From contig OZ025217.1 in assembly GCA_964019055.1 (NCBI GenBank), positions 6,810,557 through 6,874,556 on the forward strand: a stretch of DNA of 64,000 nucleotides, given 5' to 3'. Source of the DNA: Anthopleura xanthogrammica. Taxonomy: Eukaryota; Cnidaria; Anthozoa; Actiniaria; Actiniidae. Positions 39,486 through 53,216 of this stretch are shown piece after piece. The translations under genes were made by a program, and so were the position numbers. Within the stretch, counting starts at the first letter, position 1; each line of letters opens with the position of its first letter. Below the pieces are notes generated by a model that was given only the letters and a program-made list of their open reading frames with translations, was not told the DNA's origin and did no database searches.

Positions 39486-39877
39486 TATTATTTTCTTAGT
39501 ATTGAAGATGTAGAGCTTCTCTGTAGATATGCTTCAATAAATCGTTATTATTATTATTATTATTATTATTTATTATTTTCTTAGTATTGAAGATGTAGAG
39601 CTGCTCTGTAGATATACTTCAATAAATCGTTATTATTATTATTATTATTTATTATTTTCTTAGTATTGAAGATGTAGAGCTTCTCTGTAGATATGCTTCA
39701 ATAAATCGTTATTATTATTATTATTATTATTATTTATTATTTTCTTAGTATTGAAGATGTAGAGCTTCTCTGTAGATATGCTTCAATAAATCGTTATTAT
39801 TATTATTATTATTATTATTTATTATTTTCTTAGTATTGAAGATGTAGAGCTTCTCTGTAGATATACTTCAATAAATC

Positions 39878-39910
<33 letters not shown>

Positions 39911-40127
39911 TTCTTAGTATTGAAGATGTAGAGCTTCTCTGTAGATATACTTCAATAAATCGTTATTATTATTATTATTATTTATTATTTTCTTAGTATT
40001 GAAGATGTAGAGCTTCTCTGTAGATATGCTTCAATAAATCGTTATTATTATTATTATTATTTATTATTTTCTTAGTATTGAAGATGTAGAGCTACTCTGT
40101 AGATATGCTTCAATAAATCGTTATTAC

Positions 40128-40173
<46 letters not shown>

Positions 40174-40231
40174 TATTATTTTCTTAGTATTGAAGATGTA
40201 GAGCTACTCTGTAGATATGCTTCAATAAATC

Positions 40232-40270
<39 letters not shown>

Positions 40271-40495
40271 TATTATTTTCTTAGTATTGAAGATGTAGAG
40301 TTTCTCTGTAGATATGCTTCAATAAATCGTTATTATTATTATTATTATTATTATTATTTATTATTTTCTTAGTATTGAAGATGTAGAGCTGCTCTGTAGA
40401 TATACTTCAATAAATCGTTATTATTATTATTATTATTTATTATTTTCTTAGTATTGAAGATGTAGAGCTTCTCTGTAGATATGCTTCAATAAATC

Positions 40496-40540
<45 letters not shown>

Positions 40541-40686
40541 TATTATTTTCTTAGTATTGAAGATGTAGAGCTTCTCTGTAGATATGCTTCAATAAATCGT
40601 TATTATTATTATTATTATTATTATTATTTATTATTTTCTTAGTATTGAAGATGTAGAGCTACTCTGTAGATATGCTTCAATAAATC

Positions 40687-40722
<36 letters not shown>

Positions 40723-40780
40723 TATTATTTTCTTAGTATTGAAGATGTAGAGCTTCTCTGTAGATATGCTTCAATAAATC

Positions 40781-40837
<57 letters not shown>

Positions 40838-40980
40838 TATTATTTTCTTAGTATTGAAGATGTAGAGCTTCTCTGTAGATATGCTTCAATAAATCGTTAT
40901 TATTATTATTATTATTATTATTTATTATTTTCTTAGTATTGAAGATGTAGAGCTTCTCTGTAGATATGCTTCAATAAATC

Positions 40981-41016
<36 letters not shown>

Positions 41017-41074
41017 TATTATTTTCTTAGTATTGAAGATGTAGAGCTTCTCTGTAGATATGCTTCAATAAATC

Positions 41075-41116
<42 letters not shown>

Positions 41117-41174
41117 TATTATTTTCTTAGTATTGAAGATGTAGAGCTGCTCTGTAGATATACTTCAATAAATC

Positions 41175-41216
<42 letters not shown>

Positions 41217-41274
41217 TATTATTTTCTTAGTATTGAAGATGTAGAGCTTCTCTGTAGATATGCTTCAATAAATC

Positions 41275-41310
<36 letters not shown>

Positions 41311-41368
41311 TATTATTTTCTTAGTATTGAAGATGTAGAGCTTCTCTGTAGATATGCTTCAATAAATC

Positions 41369-41404
<36 letters not shown>

Positions 41405-41484
41405 TATTATTTTCTTAGTATTGAAGATGTAGAGCTTCTCTGTAGATATGCTTCAATAAATCGTTATTATTATTATTATTATTT
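21213..41484. repeat. Giant tandem array of a 54-bp core plus (TTA)n, left block
   Basis: Each unit has a core of about 54 bases that starts TTTTCTTAGTATTGAAG and ends GCTTCAATAAATCG, followed by a (TTA)n run of roughly 18-60 bases that often contains a TTTATT step. The unit averages about 80 bases, so this block holds in the order of 250 copies (estimated from length, not counted). Cores differ at few positions: AGCT followed by T, A or G before CTCTG, and G or A in ATAT(G/A)CTTC; rarer variants are AGGTGCTC, AGCAACTC, AAACCGTT, AGATCGTT and CTGCAGAT. The core contains the inverted repeat TATTGAAG ... CTTCAATA. All units seen have the same orientation. There are no genes. Confidence 0.99.
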
Positions 41485-41663
41485 TATTTTAACCTCAGAA
41501 AAAAAATTTTTTTTACATAATATGATTTTTCCCTGGTAAAATTACTAGTCGGGTCTTTTCCCAAGACCTAAGACTTGAAACTGACATTTCAAAACCTAAC
41601 CGAAACCTTTAACCTATTGTTACAATGCTGCTTGACGTTTTCTTTTTCTTTCTTTTATCCCCC

Positions 41664-41706
<43 letters not shown>

Positions 41707-43852
41707 CCTTAAAGTTCCAAGACTTTCCTTAATATTCTGGCAGTTCCTAAAATTGCGGATTTCTGAAGTGTTGTTATCCTGTTACTTATGTCTAACATAG
41801 TTACATATTCCTTCAGTCTCTTTGACACTGAGCCTAAACTTCCCACTACTACTGGTACTACTTTGACCTTTGTTTTCCATATCTTTTTTAGTTCTCTGGC
41901 AAGGTCCTGGTATTTTTCTATCTTCTCAAGCTCTTTGATTTCAATCCTTCTGTCAGCAGGCACAGCTACATCGATAATCCAGGTTTTGTTCAATTCCTTC
42001 TCAACCAGAACTATATCCGGACGCCTAGCCTGGATTATCCTATCTGTCTGGATGGTAAAGTCCCACAGCAACTTCACTTCATGGTTCTCCATTACACTAT
42101 CGGGATCATGTTCATACCATTTGTCACAACATGGTAATCCATATTTCTTGCAAAGTTCCCAGTGCAGTAGTCCAGCAAGTGTGTCGTGCCGACGCTTGTA
42201 CTCTATCTGTGCAAGTTTACTGCAGGCACAAATAATATGTTCTACAGTTTCCTCACATGTGCCACACATTCTGCACTTTTCAGACACTTCTTGATTTTCG
42301 ATTTTAGCCTTTATTGCGTTAGTTCTTATAGCTTGGTCTTGAGCAGCAATGATTAGCCCTTCAGTTTCTCTCTTCAGATCACCGAGTCTCAGCCAATTCC
42401 ACGTCTCCTTATCAGCCACATCCTTGATTTGCTGATGGTACTGCCTCTGTAGGGGTTTCGTCATTATTTCTTCCCACCTTTGGTCTCTCTTTCTTTCCTT
42501 GTAATCCTTTGGTTGTTCCGCTGGTGCATGTTTTCCTATTTTACAAGCTGCAATCAACAACCTTTCTTGGCTGTTCTTAATATACTGTGCGAGGCTTCCT
42601 TCTTCCATTCTGATACAGTCTTCAATACTGATAAGGCCACGCCCTCCCTCAGTTCTTGGTAAATAGATACGGTTGACACAAGACCTGGGATGAAGAGCTC
42701 CATACATGCATAACAACTTTCTAGTTTTTCGATCCATTTCTTGCAGATCATTCTTGGTCCAATTGACTATTCCTCCGCTGTAGCGAATCGATGATACAGC
42801 CCACGTATTGATTGCTTTCATGAGGTTACCTCCATTCAGCTTCGACTTAAGGAGTTTTCTCAGCCTTCTCTTATATTCAACTCGTAGCTTTTCCTTCATT
42901 TCTAAATGTAGGACATCATCAGCTTCCAGTACGCCCAAGTACTTATAACAATCATCATTTTCTTCTAACGATCTAAGCTTTCTCCCATCTGGAAGAGCAA
43001 TTCCATCACTCTTGATCTTCTTACCTCTATTCATGACCAGCACTGCACATTTGGAAATTCCAAAGTCCATACCAATGTCGTCACTGAATATGCGCACTGT
43101 TTGGACGAGGGAATCAAGTTCTTTTTCATTCTTACTATAGAGTTTGAGATCGTCCATGAATAGTAAGTGATTGATCTTTTCCTCGCTTTTACTGATCTTA
43201 TAGCCAGCTTGGGTGCTTCTGAGTATATCGGTCAAAGGTATTAGTGCGATCACGAATAGCAGTGGAGATAGTGAGTCTCCTTGGAATATTCCTCTCTTGA
43301 ACTCCACTTCTCCAAGTATTTTTCCATTCGATGTTAGGGTTGTCCTCCATAATGACATGCTCTTCTCCAATAAAGCTTTCACATTATCAGCTACACCAAT
43401 CAACTCTAACGACTCTATTATCCACGAATGTGGAACAGAGTCATACGCTTTCTTGTAGTCAATCCACGCCATAGCTAAATTGGTCTTTCTTTTCTTGCAA
43501 TCCCTCAGTAAGGCCTTGTCAATGCTTAGTTGATCTTTTGTCCCCCGGCTGTTCTTTCTGCAACCTTTCTGCTCGTCTGGTAGCAATTTGTTGTCGATCA
43601 GGTGGCAGTAGAGATCTTCTGATATCACCCCCGTTAAAAGTTTCCACATCAAGGGAAGGCATGTGATTGGACGGTAATTAGACGGTATGTTGCCTTTATC
43701 AGGGTCTTTCATGATGAGCACTGTTCTTCCTTTAACCATCCATTCCGGGGTAGTTTGTGATGTTAAACAGACTTGTAGCTGTGCAGCTATTCTTTCATGC
43801 AAACTCACGAAGTTTTTCAACCAGAACCCATGTACATTATCCAGACCTGGTG

Positions 43853-43853
<1 letters not shown>
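41485..43853 (-). mobile_element. 5'-truncated R4/Dong-type LINE inserted in TAA repeats
   Basis: Read on the minus strand, the element starts directly after a TAA run at 43853 and ends in TAAAATAAAATAATAATAA running into the array at about 41484. It holds the coding part from within the N-terminal part of the reverse transcriptase to the restriction-like endonuclease, then a 3' region with 35 A (T run 41672-41706 on the plus strand), 13 G and about 170 more bases. It is the only interruption of the 32-kb array. LINEs with this endonuclease type include Dong, which I recall as preferring TAA repeats, so insertion here fits known biology. The 5' truncation is typical of incomplete reverse transcription. 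Confidence 0.88.
41709..43853 (-). CDS. Reverse transcriptase with restriction-like endonuclease (partial, N-terminus missing)
   Basis: The frame is open from the repeat junction ([15 protein letters not shown], characteristic of the start of the RT core in this LINE group) to TAA at 41709-41711, with no interruption over about 714 codons. RT motifs in order: [44 protein letters not shown] (motif A), [14 protein letters not shown] (motif B) and [13 protein letters not shown] (motif C, with the Asp pair). The C-terminal third has [18 protein letters not shown], a CCHC-type finger, then [20 protein letters not shown], matching the PD-(D/E)XK-like endonuclease of the R2/R4/NeSL group. The N-terminal DNA-binding fingers are missing through 5' truncation. 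The intact frame suggests a young copy. Confidence 0.9.
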
Positions 43854-43891
<38 letters not shown>

Positions 43892-43949
43892 TATTATTTT
43901 CTTAGTATTGAAGATGTAGAGCTTCTCTGTAGATATGCTTCAATAAATC

Positions 43950-44000
<51 letters not shown>

Positions 44001-44058
44001 TATTATTTTCTTAGTATTGAAGATGTAGAGCTGCTCTGTAGATATGCTTCAATAAATC

Positions 44059-44094
<36 letters not shown>

Positions 44095-44152
44095 TATTAT
44101 TTTCTTAGTATTGAAGATGTAGAGCTGCTCTGTAGATATGCTTCAATAAATC

Positions 44153-44185
<33 letters not shown>

Positions 44186-44243
44186 TATTATTTTCTTAGT
44201 ATTGAAGATGTAGAGCTTCTCTGTAGATATACTTCAATAAATC

Positions 44244-44276
<33 letters not shown>

Positions 44277-44334
44277 TATTATTTTCTTAGTATTGAAGAT
44301 GTAGAGCTTCTCTGTAGATATGCTTCAATAAATC

Positions 44335-44382
<48 letters not shown>

Positions 44383-44440
44383 TATTATTTTCTTAGTATT
44401 GAAGATGTAGAGCTTCTCTGTAGATATGCTTCAATAAATC

Positions 44441-44473
<33 letters not shown>

Positions 44474-44531
44474 TATTATTTTCTTAGTATTGAAGATGTA
44501 GAGCTTCTCTGTAGATATACTTCAATAAATC

Positions 44532-44570
<39 letters not shown>

Positions 44571-44628
44571 TATTATTTTCTTAGTATTGAAGATGTAGAG
44601 CTTCTCTGTAGATATGCTTCAATAAATC

Positions 44629-44664
<36 letters not shown>

Positions 44665-44722
44665 TATTATTTTCTTAGTATTGAAGATGTAGAGCTGCTC
44701 TGTAGATATGCTTCAATAAATC

Positions 44723-44755
<33 letters not shown>

Positions 44756-44813
44756 TATTATTTTCTTAGTATTGAAGATGTAGAGCTGCTCTGTAGATAT
44801 ACTTCAATAAATC

Positions 44814-44852
<39 letters not shown>

Positions 44853-44910
44853 TATTATTTTCTTAGTATTGAAGATGTAGAGCTGCTCTGTAGATATGCT
44901 TCAATAAATC

Positions 44911-44952
<42 letters not shown>

Positions 44953-45091
44953 TATTATTTTCTTAGTATTGAAGATGTAGAGCTGCTCTGTAGATATACT
45001 TCAATAAATCGTTATTATTATTATTATTATTATTATTATTTTCTTAGTATTGAAGATGTAGAGCTGCTCTGTAGATATACTTCAATAAATC

Positions 45092-45136
<45 letters not shown>

Positions 45137-45194
45137 TATTATTTTCTTAGTATTGAAGATGTAGAGCTTCTCTGTAGATATGCTTCAATAAATC

Positions 45195-45227
<33 letters not shown>

Positions 45228-46092
45228 TATTATTTTCTTAGTATTGAAGATGTAGAGCTACTCTGTAGATATACTTCAATAAATCGTTATTATTATTATT
45301 ATTATTATTATTATTTTCTTAGTATTGAAGATGTAGAGCTACTCTGTAGATATGCTTCAATAAATCGTTATTATTATTATTATTATTATTATTATTTTCT
45401 TAGTATTGAAGATGTAGAGCTACTCTGTAGATATGCTTCAATAAATCGTTATTATTATTATTATTATTATTATTATTTTCTTAGTATTGAAGATGTAGAG
45501 CTACTCTGTAGATATGCTTCAATAAATCGTTATTATTATTATTATTATTATTATTATTTTCTTAGTATTGAAGATGTAGAACTACTCTGTAGATATGCTT
45601 CAATAAATCGTTATTATTATTATTATTATTATTATTATTTATTATTTTCTTAGTATTGAAGATGTAGAGCTTCTCTGTAGATATACTTCAATAAATCGTT
45701 ATTATTATTATTATTATTTATTATTTTCTTAGTATTGAAGATGTAGAGCTACTCTGTAGATATGCTTCAATAAATCGTTATTATTATTATTATTATTTAT
45801 TATTTTCTTAGTATTGAAGATGTAGAGCTACTCTGTAGATATGCTTCAATAAATCGTTATTATTATTATTATTATTTATTATTTTCTTAGTATTGAAGAT
45901 GTAGAGCTGCTCTGTAGATATACTTCAATAAATCGTTATTATTATTATTATTATTATTTATTATTTTCTTAGTATTGAAGATGTAGAGCTACTCTGTAGA
46001 TATGCTTCAATAAATCGTTATTATTATTATTATTTATTATTTTCTTAGTATTGAAGATGTAGAGCTTCTCTGTAGATATGCTTCAATAAATC

Positions 46093-46140
<48 letters not shown>

Positions 46141-46438
46141 TATTATTTTCTTAGTATTGAAGATGTAGAGCTACTCTGTAGATATGCTTCAATAAATCGT
46201 TATTATTATTATTATTATTTATTATTTTCTTAGTATTGAAGATGTAGAGCTGCTCTGTAGATATACTTCAATAAATCGTTATTATTATTATTATTATTAT
46301 TATTTATTATTTTCTTAGTATTGAAGATGTAGAGCTACTCTGTAGATATGCTTCAATAAATCGTTATTATTATTATTATTTATTATTTTCTTAGTATTGA
46401 AGATGTAGAGCTTCTCTGTAGATATGCTTCAATAAATC

Positions 46439-46483
<45 letters not shown>

Positions 46484-47103
46484 TATTATTTTCTTAGTAT
46501 TGAAGATGTAGAGCTACTCTGTAGATATGCTTCAATAAATCGTTATTATTATTATTATTATTTATTATTTTCTTAGTATTGAAGATGTAGAGCTGCTCTG
46601 TAGATATACTTCAATAAATCGTTATTATTATTATTATTATTATTTATTATTTTCTTAGTATTGAAGATGTAGAGCTACTCTGTAGATATGCTTCAATAAA
46701 TCGTTATTATTATTATTATTTATTATTTTCTTAGTATTGAAGATGTAGAGCTTCTCTGTAGATATGCTTCAATAAATCGTTATTATTATTATTATTATTT
46801 ATTATTTTCTTAGTATTGAAGATGTAGAGCTACTCTGTAGATATACTTCAATAAATCGTTATTATTATTATTATTATTTATTATTTTCTTAGTATTGAAG
46901 ATGTAGAGCTACTCTGTAGATATACTTCAATAAATCGTTATTATTATTATTATTATTTATTATTTTCTTAGTATTGAAGATGTAGAGCTTCTCTGTAGAT
47001 ATGCTTCAATAAATCGTTATTATTATTATTATTATTATTATTATTTATTATTTTCTTAGTATTGAAGATGTAGAGCTACTCTGTAGATATGCTTCAATAA
47101 ATC

Positions 47104-47139
<36 letters not shown>

Positions 47140-47430
47140 TTCTTAGTATTGAAGATGTAGAGCTACTCTGTAGATATGCTTCAATAAATCGTTATTATTA
47201 TTATTATTATTATTTATTATTTTCTTAGTATTGAAGATGTAGAGCTGCTCTGTAGATATGCTTCAATAAATCGTTATTATTATTATTATTATTTATTATT
47301 TTCTTAGTATTGAAGATGTAGAGCTACTCTGTAGATATGCTTCAATAAATCGTTATTATTATTATTATTATTTATTATTTTCTTAGTATTGAAGATGTAG
47401 AGCTACTCTGTAGATATGCTTCAATAAATC

Positions 47431-47466
<36 letters not shown>

Positions 47467-47517
47467 TTCTTAGTATTGAAGATGTAGAGCTACTCTGTAG
47501 ATATGCTTCAATAAATC

Positions 47518-47562
<45 letters not shown>

Positions 47563-47613
47563 TTCTTAGTATTGAAGATGTAGAGCTACTCTGTAGATAT
47601 GCTTCAATAAATC

Positions 47614-47655
<42 letters not shown>

Positions 47656-47785
47656 TTCTTAGTATTGAAGATGTAGAGCTACTCTGTAGATATGCTTCAA
47701 TAAATCGTTATTATTATTATTATTATTTATTATTTTCTTAGTATTGAAGATGTAGAGCTACTCTGTAGATATGCTTCAATAAATC

Positions 47786-47821
<36 letters not shown>

Positions 47822-48109
47822 TTCTTAGTATTGAAGATGTAGAGCTACTCTGTAGATATGCTTCAATAAATCGTTATTATTATTATTATTATTTATTATT
47901 TTCTTAGTATTGAAGATGTAGAGCTGCTCTGTAGATATACTTCAATAAATCGTTATTATTATTATTATTATTATTTATTATTTTCTTAGTATTGAAGATG
48001 TAGAGCTACTCTGTAGATATGCTTCAATAAATCGTTATTATTATTATTATTTATTATTTTCTTAGTATTGAAGATGTAGAGCTTCTCTGTAGATATGCTT
48101 CAATAAATC

Positions 48110-48157
<48 letters not shown>

Positions 48158-48619
48158 TATTATTTTCTTAGTATTGAAGATGTAGAGCTACTCTGTAGAT
48201 ATGCTTCAATAAATCGTTATTATTATTATTATTATTTATTATTTTCTTAGTATTGAAGATGTAGAGCTGCTCTGTAGATATACTTCAATAAATCGTTATT
48301 ATTATTATTATTATTATTATTTATTATTTTCTTAGTATTGAAGATGTAGAGCTACTCTGTAGATATGCTTCAATAAATCGTTATTATTATTATTATTATT
48401 ATTTATTATTTTCTTAGTATTGAAGATGTAGAGCTGCTCTGTAGATATGCTTCAATAAATCGTTATTATTATTATTATTATTTATTATTTTCTTAGTATT
48501 GAAGATGTAGAGCTACTCTGTAGATATGCTTCAATAAATCGTTATTATTATTATTATTATTTATTATTTTCTTAGTATTGAAGATGTAGAGCTACTCTGT
48601 AGATATGCTTCAATAAATC

Positions 48620-48655
<36 letters not shown>

Positions 48656-48706
48656 TTCTTAGTATTGAAGATGTAGAGCTACTCTGTAGATATGCTTCAA
48701 TAAATC

Positions 48707-48751
<45 letters not shown>

Positions 48752-48802
48752 TTCTTAGTATTGAAGATGTAGAGCTACTCTGTAGATATGCTTCAATAAA
48801 TC

Positions 48803-48844
<42 letters not shown>

Positions 48845-48974
48845 TTCTTAGTATTGAAGATGTAGAGCTACTCTGTAGATATGCTTCAATAAATCGTTAT
48901 TATTATTATTATTATTTATTATTTTCTTAGTATTGAAGATGTAGAGCTACTCTGTAGATATGCTTCAATAAATC

Positions 48975-49010
<36 letters not shown>

Positions 49011-49298
49011 TTCTTAGTATTGAAGATGTAGAGCTACTCTGTAGATATGCTTCAATAAATCGTTATTATTATTATTATTATTTATTATTTTCTTAGTATT
49101 GAAGATGTAGAGCTGCTCTGTAGATATACTTCAATAAATCGTTATTATTATTATTATTATTATTTATTATTTTCTTAGTATTGAAGATGTAGAGCTACTC
49201 TGTAGATATGCTTCAATAAATCGTTATTATTATTATTATTTATTATTTTCTTAGTATTGAAGATGTAGAGCTTCTCTGTAGATATGCTTCAATAAATC

Positions 49299-49346
<48 letters not shown>

Positions 49347-49644
49347 TATTATTTTCTTAGTATTGAAGATGTAGAGCTACTCTGTAGATATGCTTCAATA
49401 AATCGTTATTATTATTATTATTATTTATTATTTTCTTAGTATTGAAGATGTAGAGCTGCTCTGTAGATATACTTCAATAAATCGTTATTATTATTATTAT
49501 TATTATTATTTATTATTTTCTTAGTATTGAAGATGTAGAGCTACTCTGTAGATATGCTTCAATAAATCGTTATTATTATTATTATTTATTATTTTCTTAG
49601 TATTGAAGATGTAGAGCTTCTCTGTAGATATGCTTCAATAAATC

Positions 49645-49695
<51 letters not shown>

Positions 49696-50233
49696 TATTA
49701 TTTTCTTAGTATTGAAGATGTAGAGCTACTCTGTAGATATGCTTCAATAAATCGTTATTATTATTATTATTATTTATTATTTTCTTAGTATTGAAGATGT
49801 AGAGCTGCTCTGTAGATATACTTCAATAAATCGTTATTATTATTATTATTTATTATTTTCTTAGTATTGAAGATGTAGAGCTTCTCTGTAGATATGCTTC
49901 AATAAATCGTTATTATTATTATTATTATTTATTATTTTCTTAGTATTGAAGATGTAGAGCTACTCTGTAGATATACTTCAATAAATCGTTATTATTATTA
50001 TTATTATTTATTATTTTCTTAGTATTGAAGATGTAGAGCTACTCTGTAGATATACTTCAATAAATCGTTATTATTATTATTATTATTTATTATTTTCTTA
50101 GTATTGAAGATGTAGAGCTTCTCTGTAGATATGCTTCAATAAATCGTTATTATTATTATTATTATTATTATTATTTATTATTTTCTTAGTATTGAAGATG
50201 TAGAGCTACTCTGTAGATATGCTTCAATAAATC

Positions 50234-50269
<36 letters not shown>

Positions 50270-50560
50270 TTCTTAGTATTGAAGATGTAGAGCTACTCTG
50301 TAGATATGCTTCAATAAATCGTTATTATTATTATTATTATTATTTATTATTTTCTTAGTATTGAAGATGTAGAGCTGCTCTGTAGATATGCTTCAATAAA
50401 TCGTTATTATTATTATTATTATTTATTATTTTCTTAGTATTGAAGATGTAGAGCTACTCTGTAGATATGCTTCAATAAATCGTTATTATTATTATTATTA
50501 TTTATTATTTTCTTAGTATTGAAGATGTAGAGCTACTCTGTAGATATGCTTCAATAAATC

Positions 50561-50596
<36 letters not shown>

Positions 50597-50647
50597 TTCT
50601 TAGTATTGAAGATGTAGAGCTACTCTGTAGATATGCTTCAATAAATC

Positions 50648-50689
<42 letters not shown>

Positions 50690-50740
50690 TTCTTAGTATT
50701 GAAGATGTAGAGCTACTCTGTAGATATGCTTCAATAAATC

Positions 50741-50782
<42 letters not shown>

Positions 50783-50912
50783 TTCTTAGTATTGAAGATG
50801 TAGAGCTACTCTGTAGATATGCTTCAATAAATCGTTATTATTATTATTATTATTTATTATTTTCTTAGTATTGAAGATGTAGAGCTACTCTGTAGATATG
50901 CTTCAATAAATC

Positions 50913-50951
<39 letters not shown>

Positions 50952-51168
50952 TTCTTAGTATTGAAGATGTAGAGCTTCTCTGTAGATATACTTCAATAAA
51001 TCGTTATTATTATTATTATTATTATTATTATTTTCTTAGTATTGAAGATGTAGAGCTGCTCTGTAGATATACTTCAATAAATCGTTATTATTATTATTAT
51101 TATTATTATTTATTATTTTCTTAGTATTGAAGATGTAGAGCTACTCTGTAGATATGCTTCAATAAATC

Positions 51169-51204
<36 letters not shown>

Positions 51205-51497
51205 TTCTTAGTATTGAAGATGTAGAGCTACTCTGTAGATATGCTTCAATAAATCGTTATTATTATTATTATTATTTATTATTTTCTTAGTATTGAAGAT
51301 GTAGAGCTACTCTGTAGATATGCTTCAATAAATCGTTATTATTATTATTATTATTATTTATTATTTTCTTAGTATTGAAGATGTAGAGCTTCTCTGTAGA
51401 TATACTTCAATAAATCGTTATTATTATTATTATTATTATTATTATTTTCTTAGTATTGAAGATGTAGAGCTACTCTGTAGATATGCTTCAATAAATC

Positions 51498-51536
<39 letters not shown>

Positions 51537-51745
51537 TTCTTAGTATTGAAGATGTAGAGCTACTCTGTAGATATGCTTCAATAAATCGTTATTATTATTA
51601 TTATTATTTATTATTTTCTTAGTATTGAAGATGTAGAGCTACTCTGTAGATATGCTTCAATAAATCGTTATTATTATTATTATTATTTATTATTTTCTTA
51701 GTATTGAAGATGTAGAGCTACTCTGTAGATATGCTTCAATAAATC

Positions 51746-51784
<39 letters not shown>

Positions 51785-51835
51785 TTCTTAGTATTGAAGA
51801 TGTAGAGCTACTCTGTAGATATGCTTCAATAAATC

Positions 51836-51877
<42 letters not shown>

Positions 51878-51928
51878 TTCTTAGTATTGAAGATGTAGAG
51901 CTACTCTGTAGATATGCTTCAATAAATC

Positions 51929-51970
<42 letters not shown>

Positions 51971-52100
51971 TTCTTAGTATTGAAGATGTAGAGCTACTCT
52001 GTAGATATGCTTCAATAAATCGTTATTATTATTATTATTATTTATTATTTTCTTAGTATTGAAGATGTAGAGCTACTCTGTAGATATGCTTCAATAAATC

Positions 52101-52136
<36 letters not shown>

Positions 52137-52353
52137 TTCTTAGTATTGAAGATGTAGAGCTTCTCTGTAGATATACTTCAATAAATCGTTATTATTATTA
52201 TTATTATTATTATTATTTTCTTAGTATTGAAGATGTAGAGCTGCTCTGTAGATATACTTCAATAAATCGTTATTATTATTATTATTATTATTATTTATTA
52301 TTTTCTTAGTATTGAAGATGTAGAGCTACTCTGTAGATATGCTTCAATAAATC

Positions 52354-52386
<33 letters not shown>

Positions 52387-52679
52387 TTCTTAGTATTGAA
52401 GATGTAGAGCTACTCTGTAGATATGCTTCAATAAATCGTTATTATTATTATTATTATTTATTATTTTCTTAGTATTGAAGATGTAGAGCTACTCTGTAGA
52501 TATGCTTCAATAAATCGTTATTATTATTATTATTATTATTTATTATTTTCTTAGTATTGAAGATGTAGAGCTTCTCTGTAGATATACTTCAATAAATCGT
52601 TATTATTATTATTATTATTATTATTATTTTCTTAGTATTGAAGATGTAGAGCTACTCTGTAGATATGCTTCAATAAATC

Positions 52680-52721
<42 letters not shown>

Positions 52722-53093
52722 TTCTTAGTATTGAAGATGTAGAGCTACTCTGTAGATATGCTTCAATAAATCGTTATTATTATTATTATTATTTATTATT
52801 TTCTTAGTATTGAAGATGTAGAGCTACTCTGTAGATATGCTTCAATAAATCGTTATTATTATTATTATTATTATTTATTATTTTCTTAGTATTGAAGATG
52901 TAGAGCTTCTCTGTAGATATACTTCAATAAATCGTTATTATTATTATTATTATTATTATTATTTTCTTAGTATTGAAGATGTAGAGCTTCTCTGTAGATA
53001 TACTTCAATAAATCGTTATTATTATTATTATTATTTATTATTTTCTTAGTATTGAAGATGTAGAGCTACTCTGTAGATATGCTTCAATAAATC

Positions 53094-53132
<39 letters not shown>

Positions 53133-53183
53133 TTCTTAGTATTGAAGATGTAGAGCTACTCTGTAGATATGCTTCAATAAATC

Positions 53184-53216
<33 letters not shown>

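Noticed and set aside
41788..43458. Plus-strand open frames opposite the reverse transcriptase
   Set aside because: They are antisense shadows of an uninterrupted minus-strand frame with clear reverse transcriptase motifs.
43687..44014. Plus-strand frames with long runs of tyrosine or isoleucine
   Set aside because: They are translations of the (TTA)n run and the antisense of the LINE.
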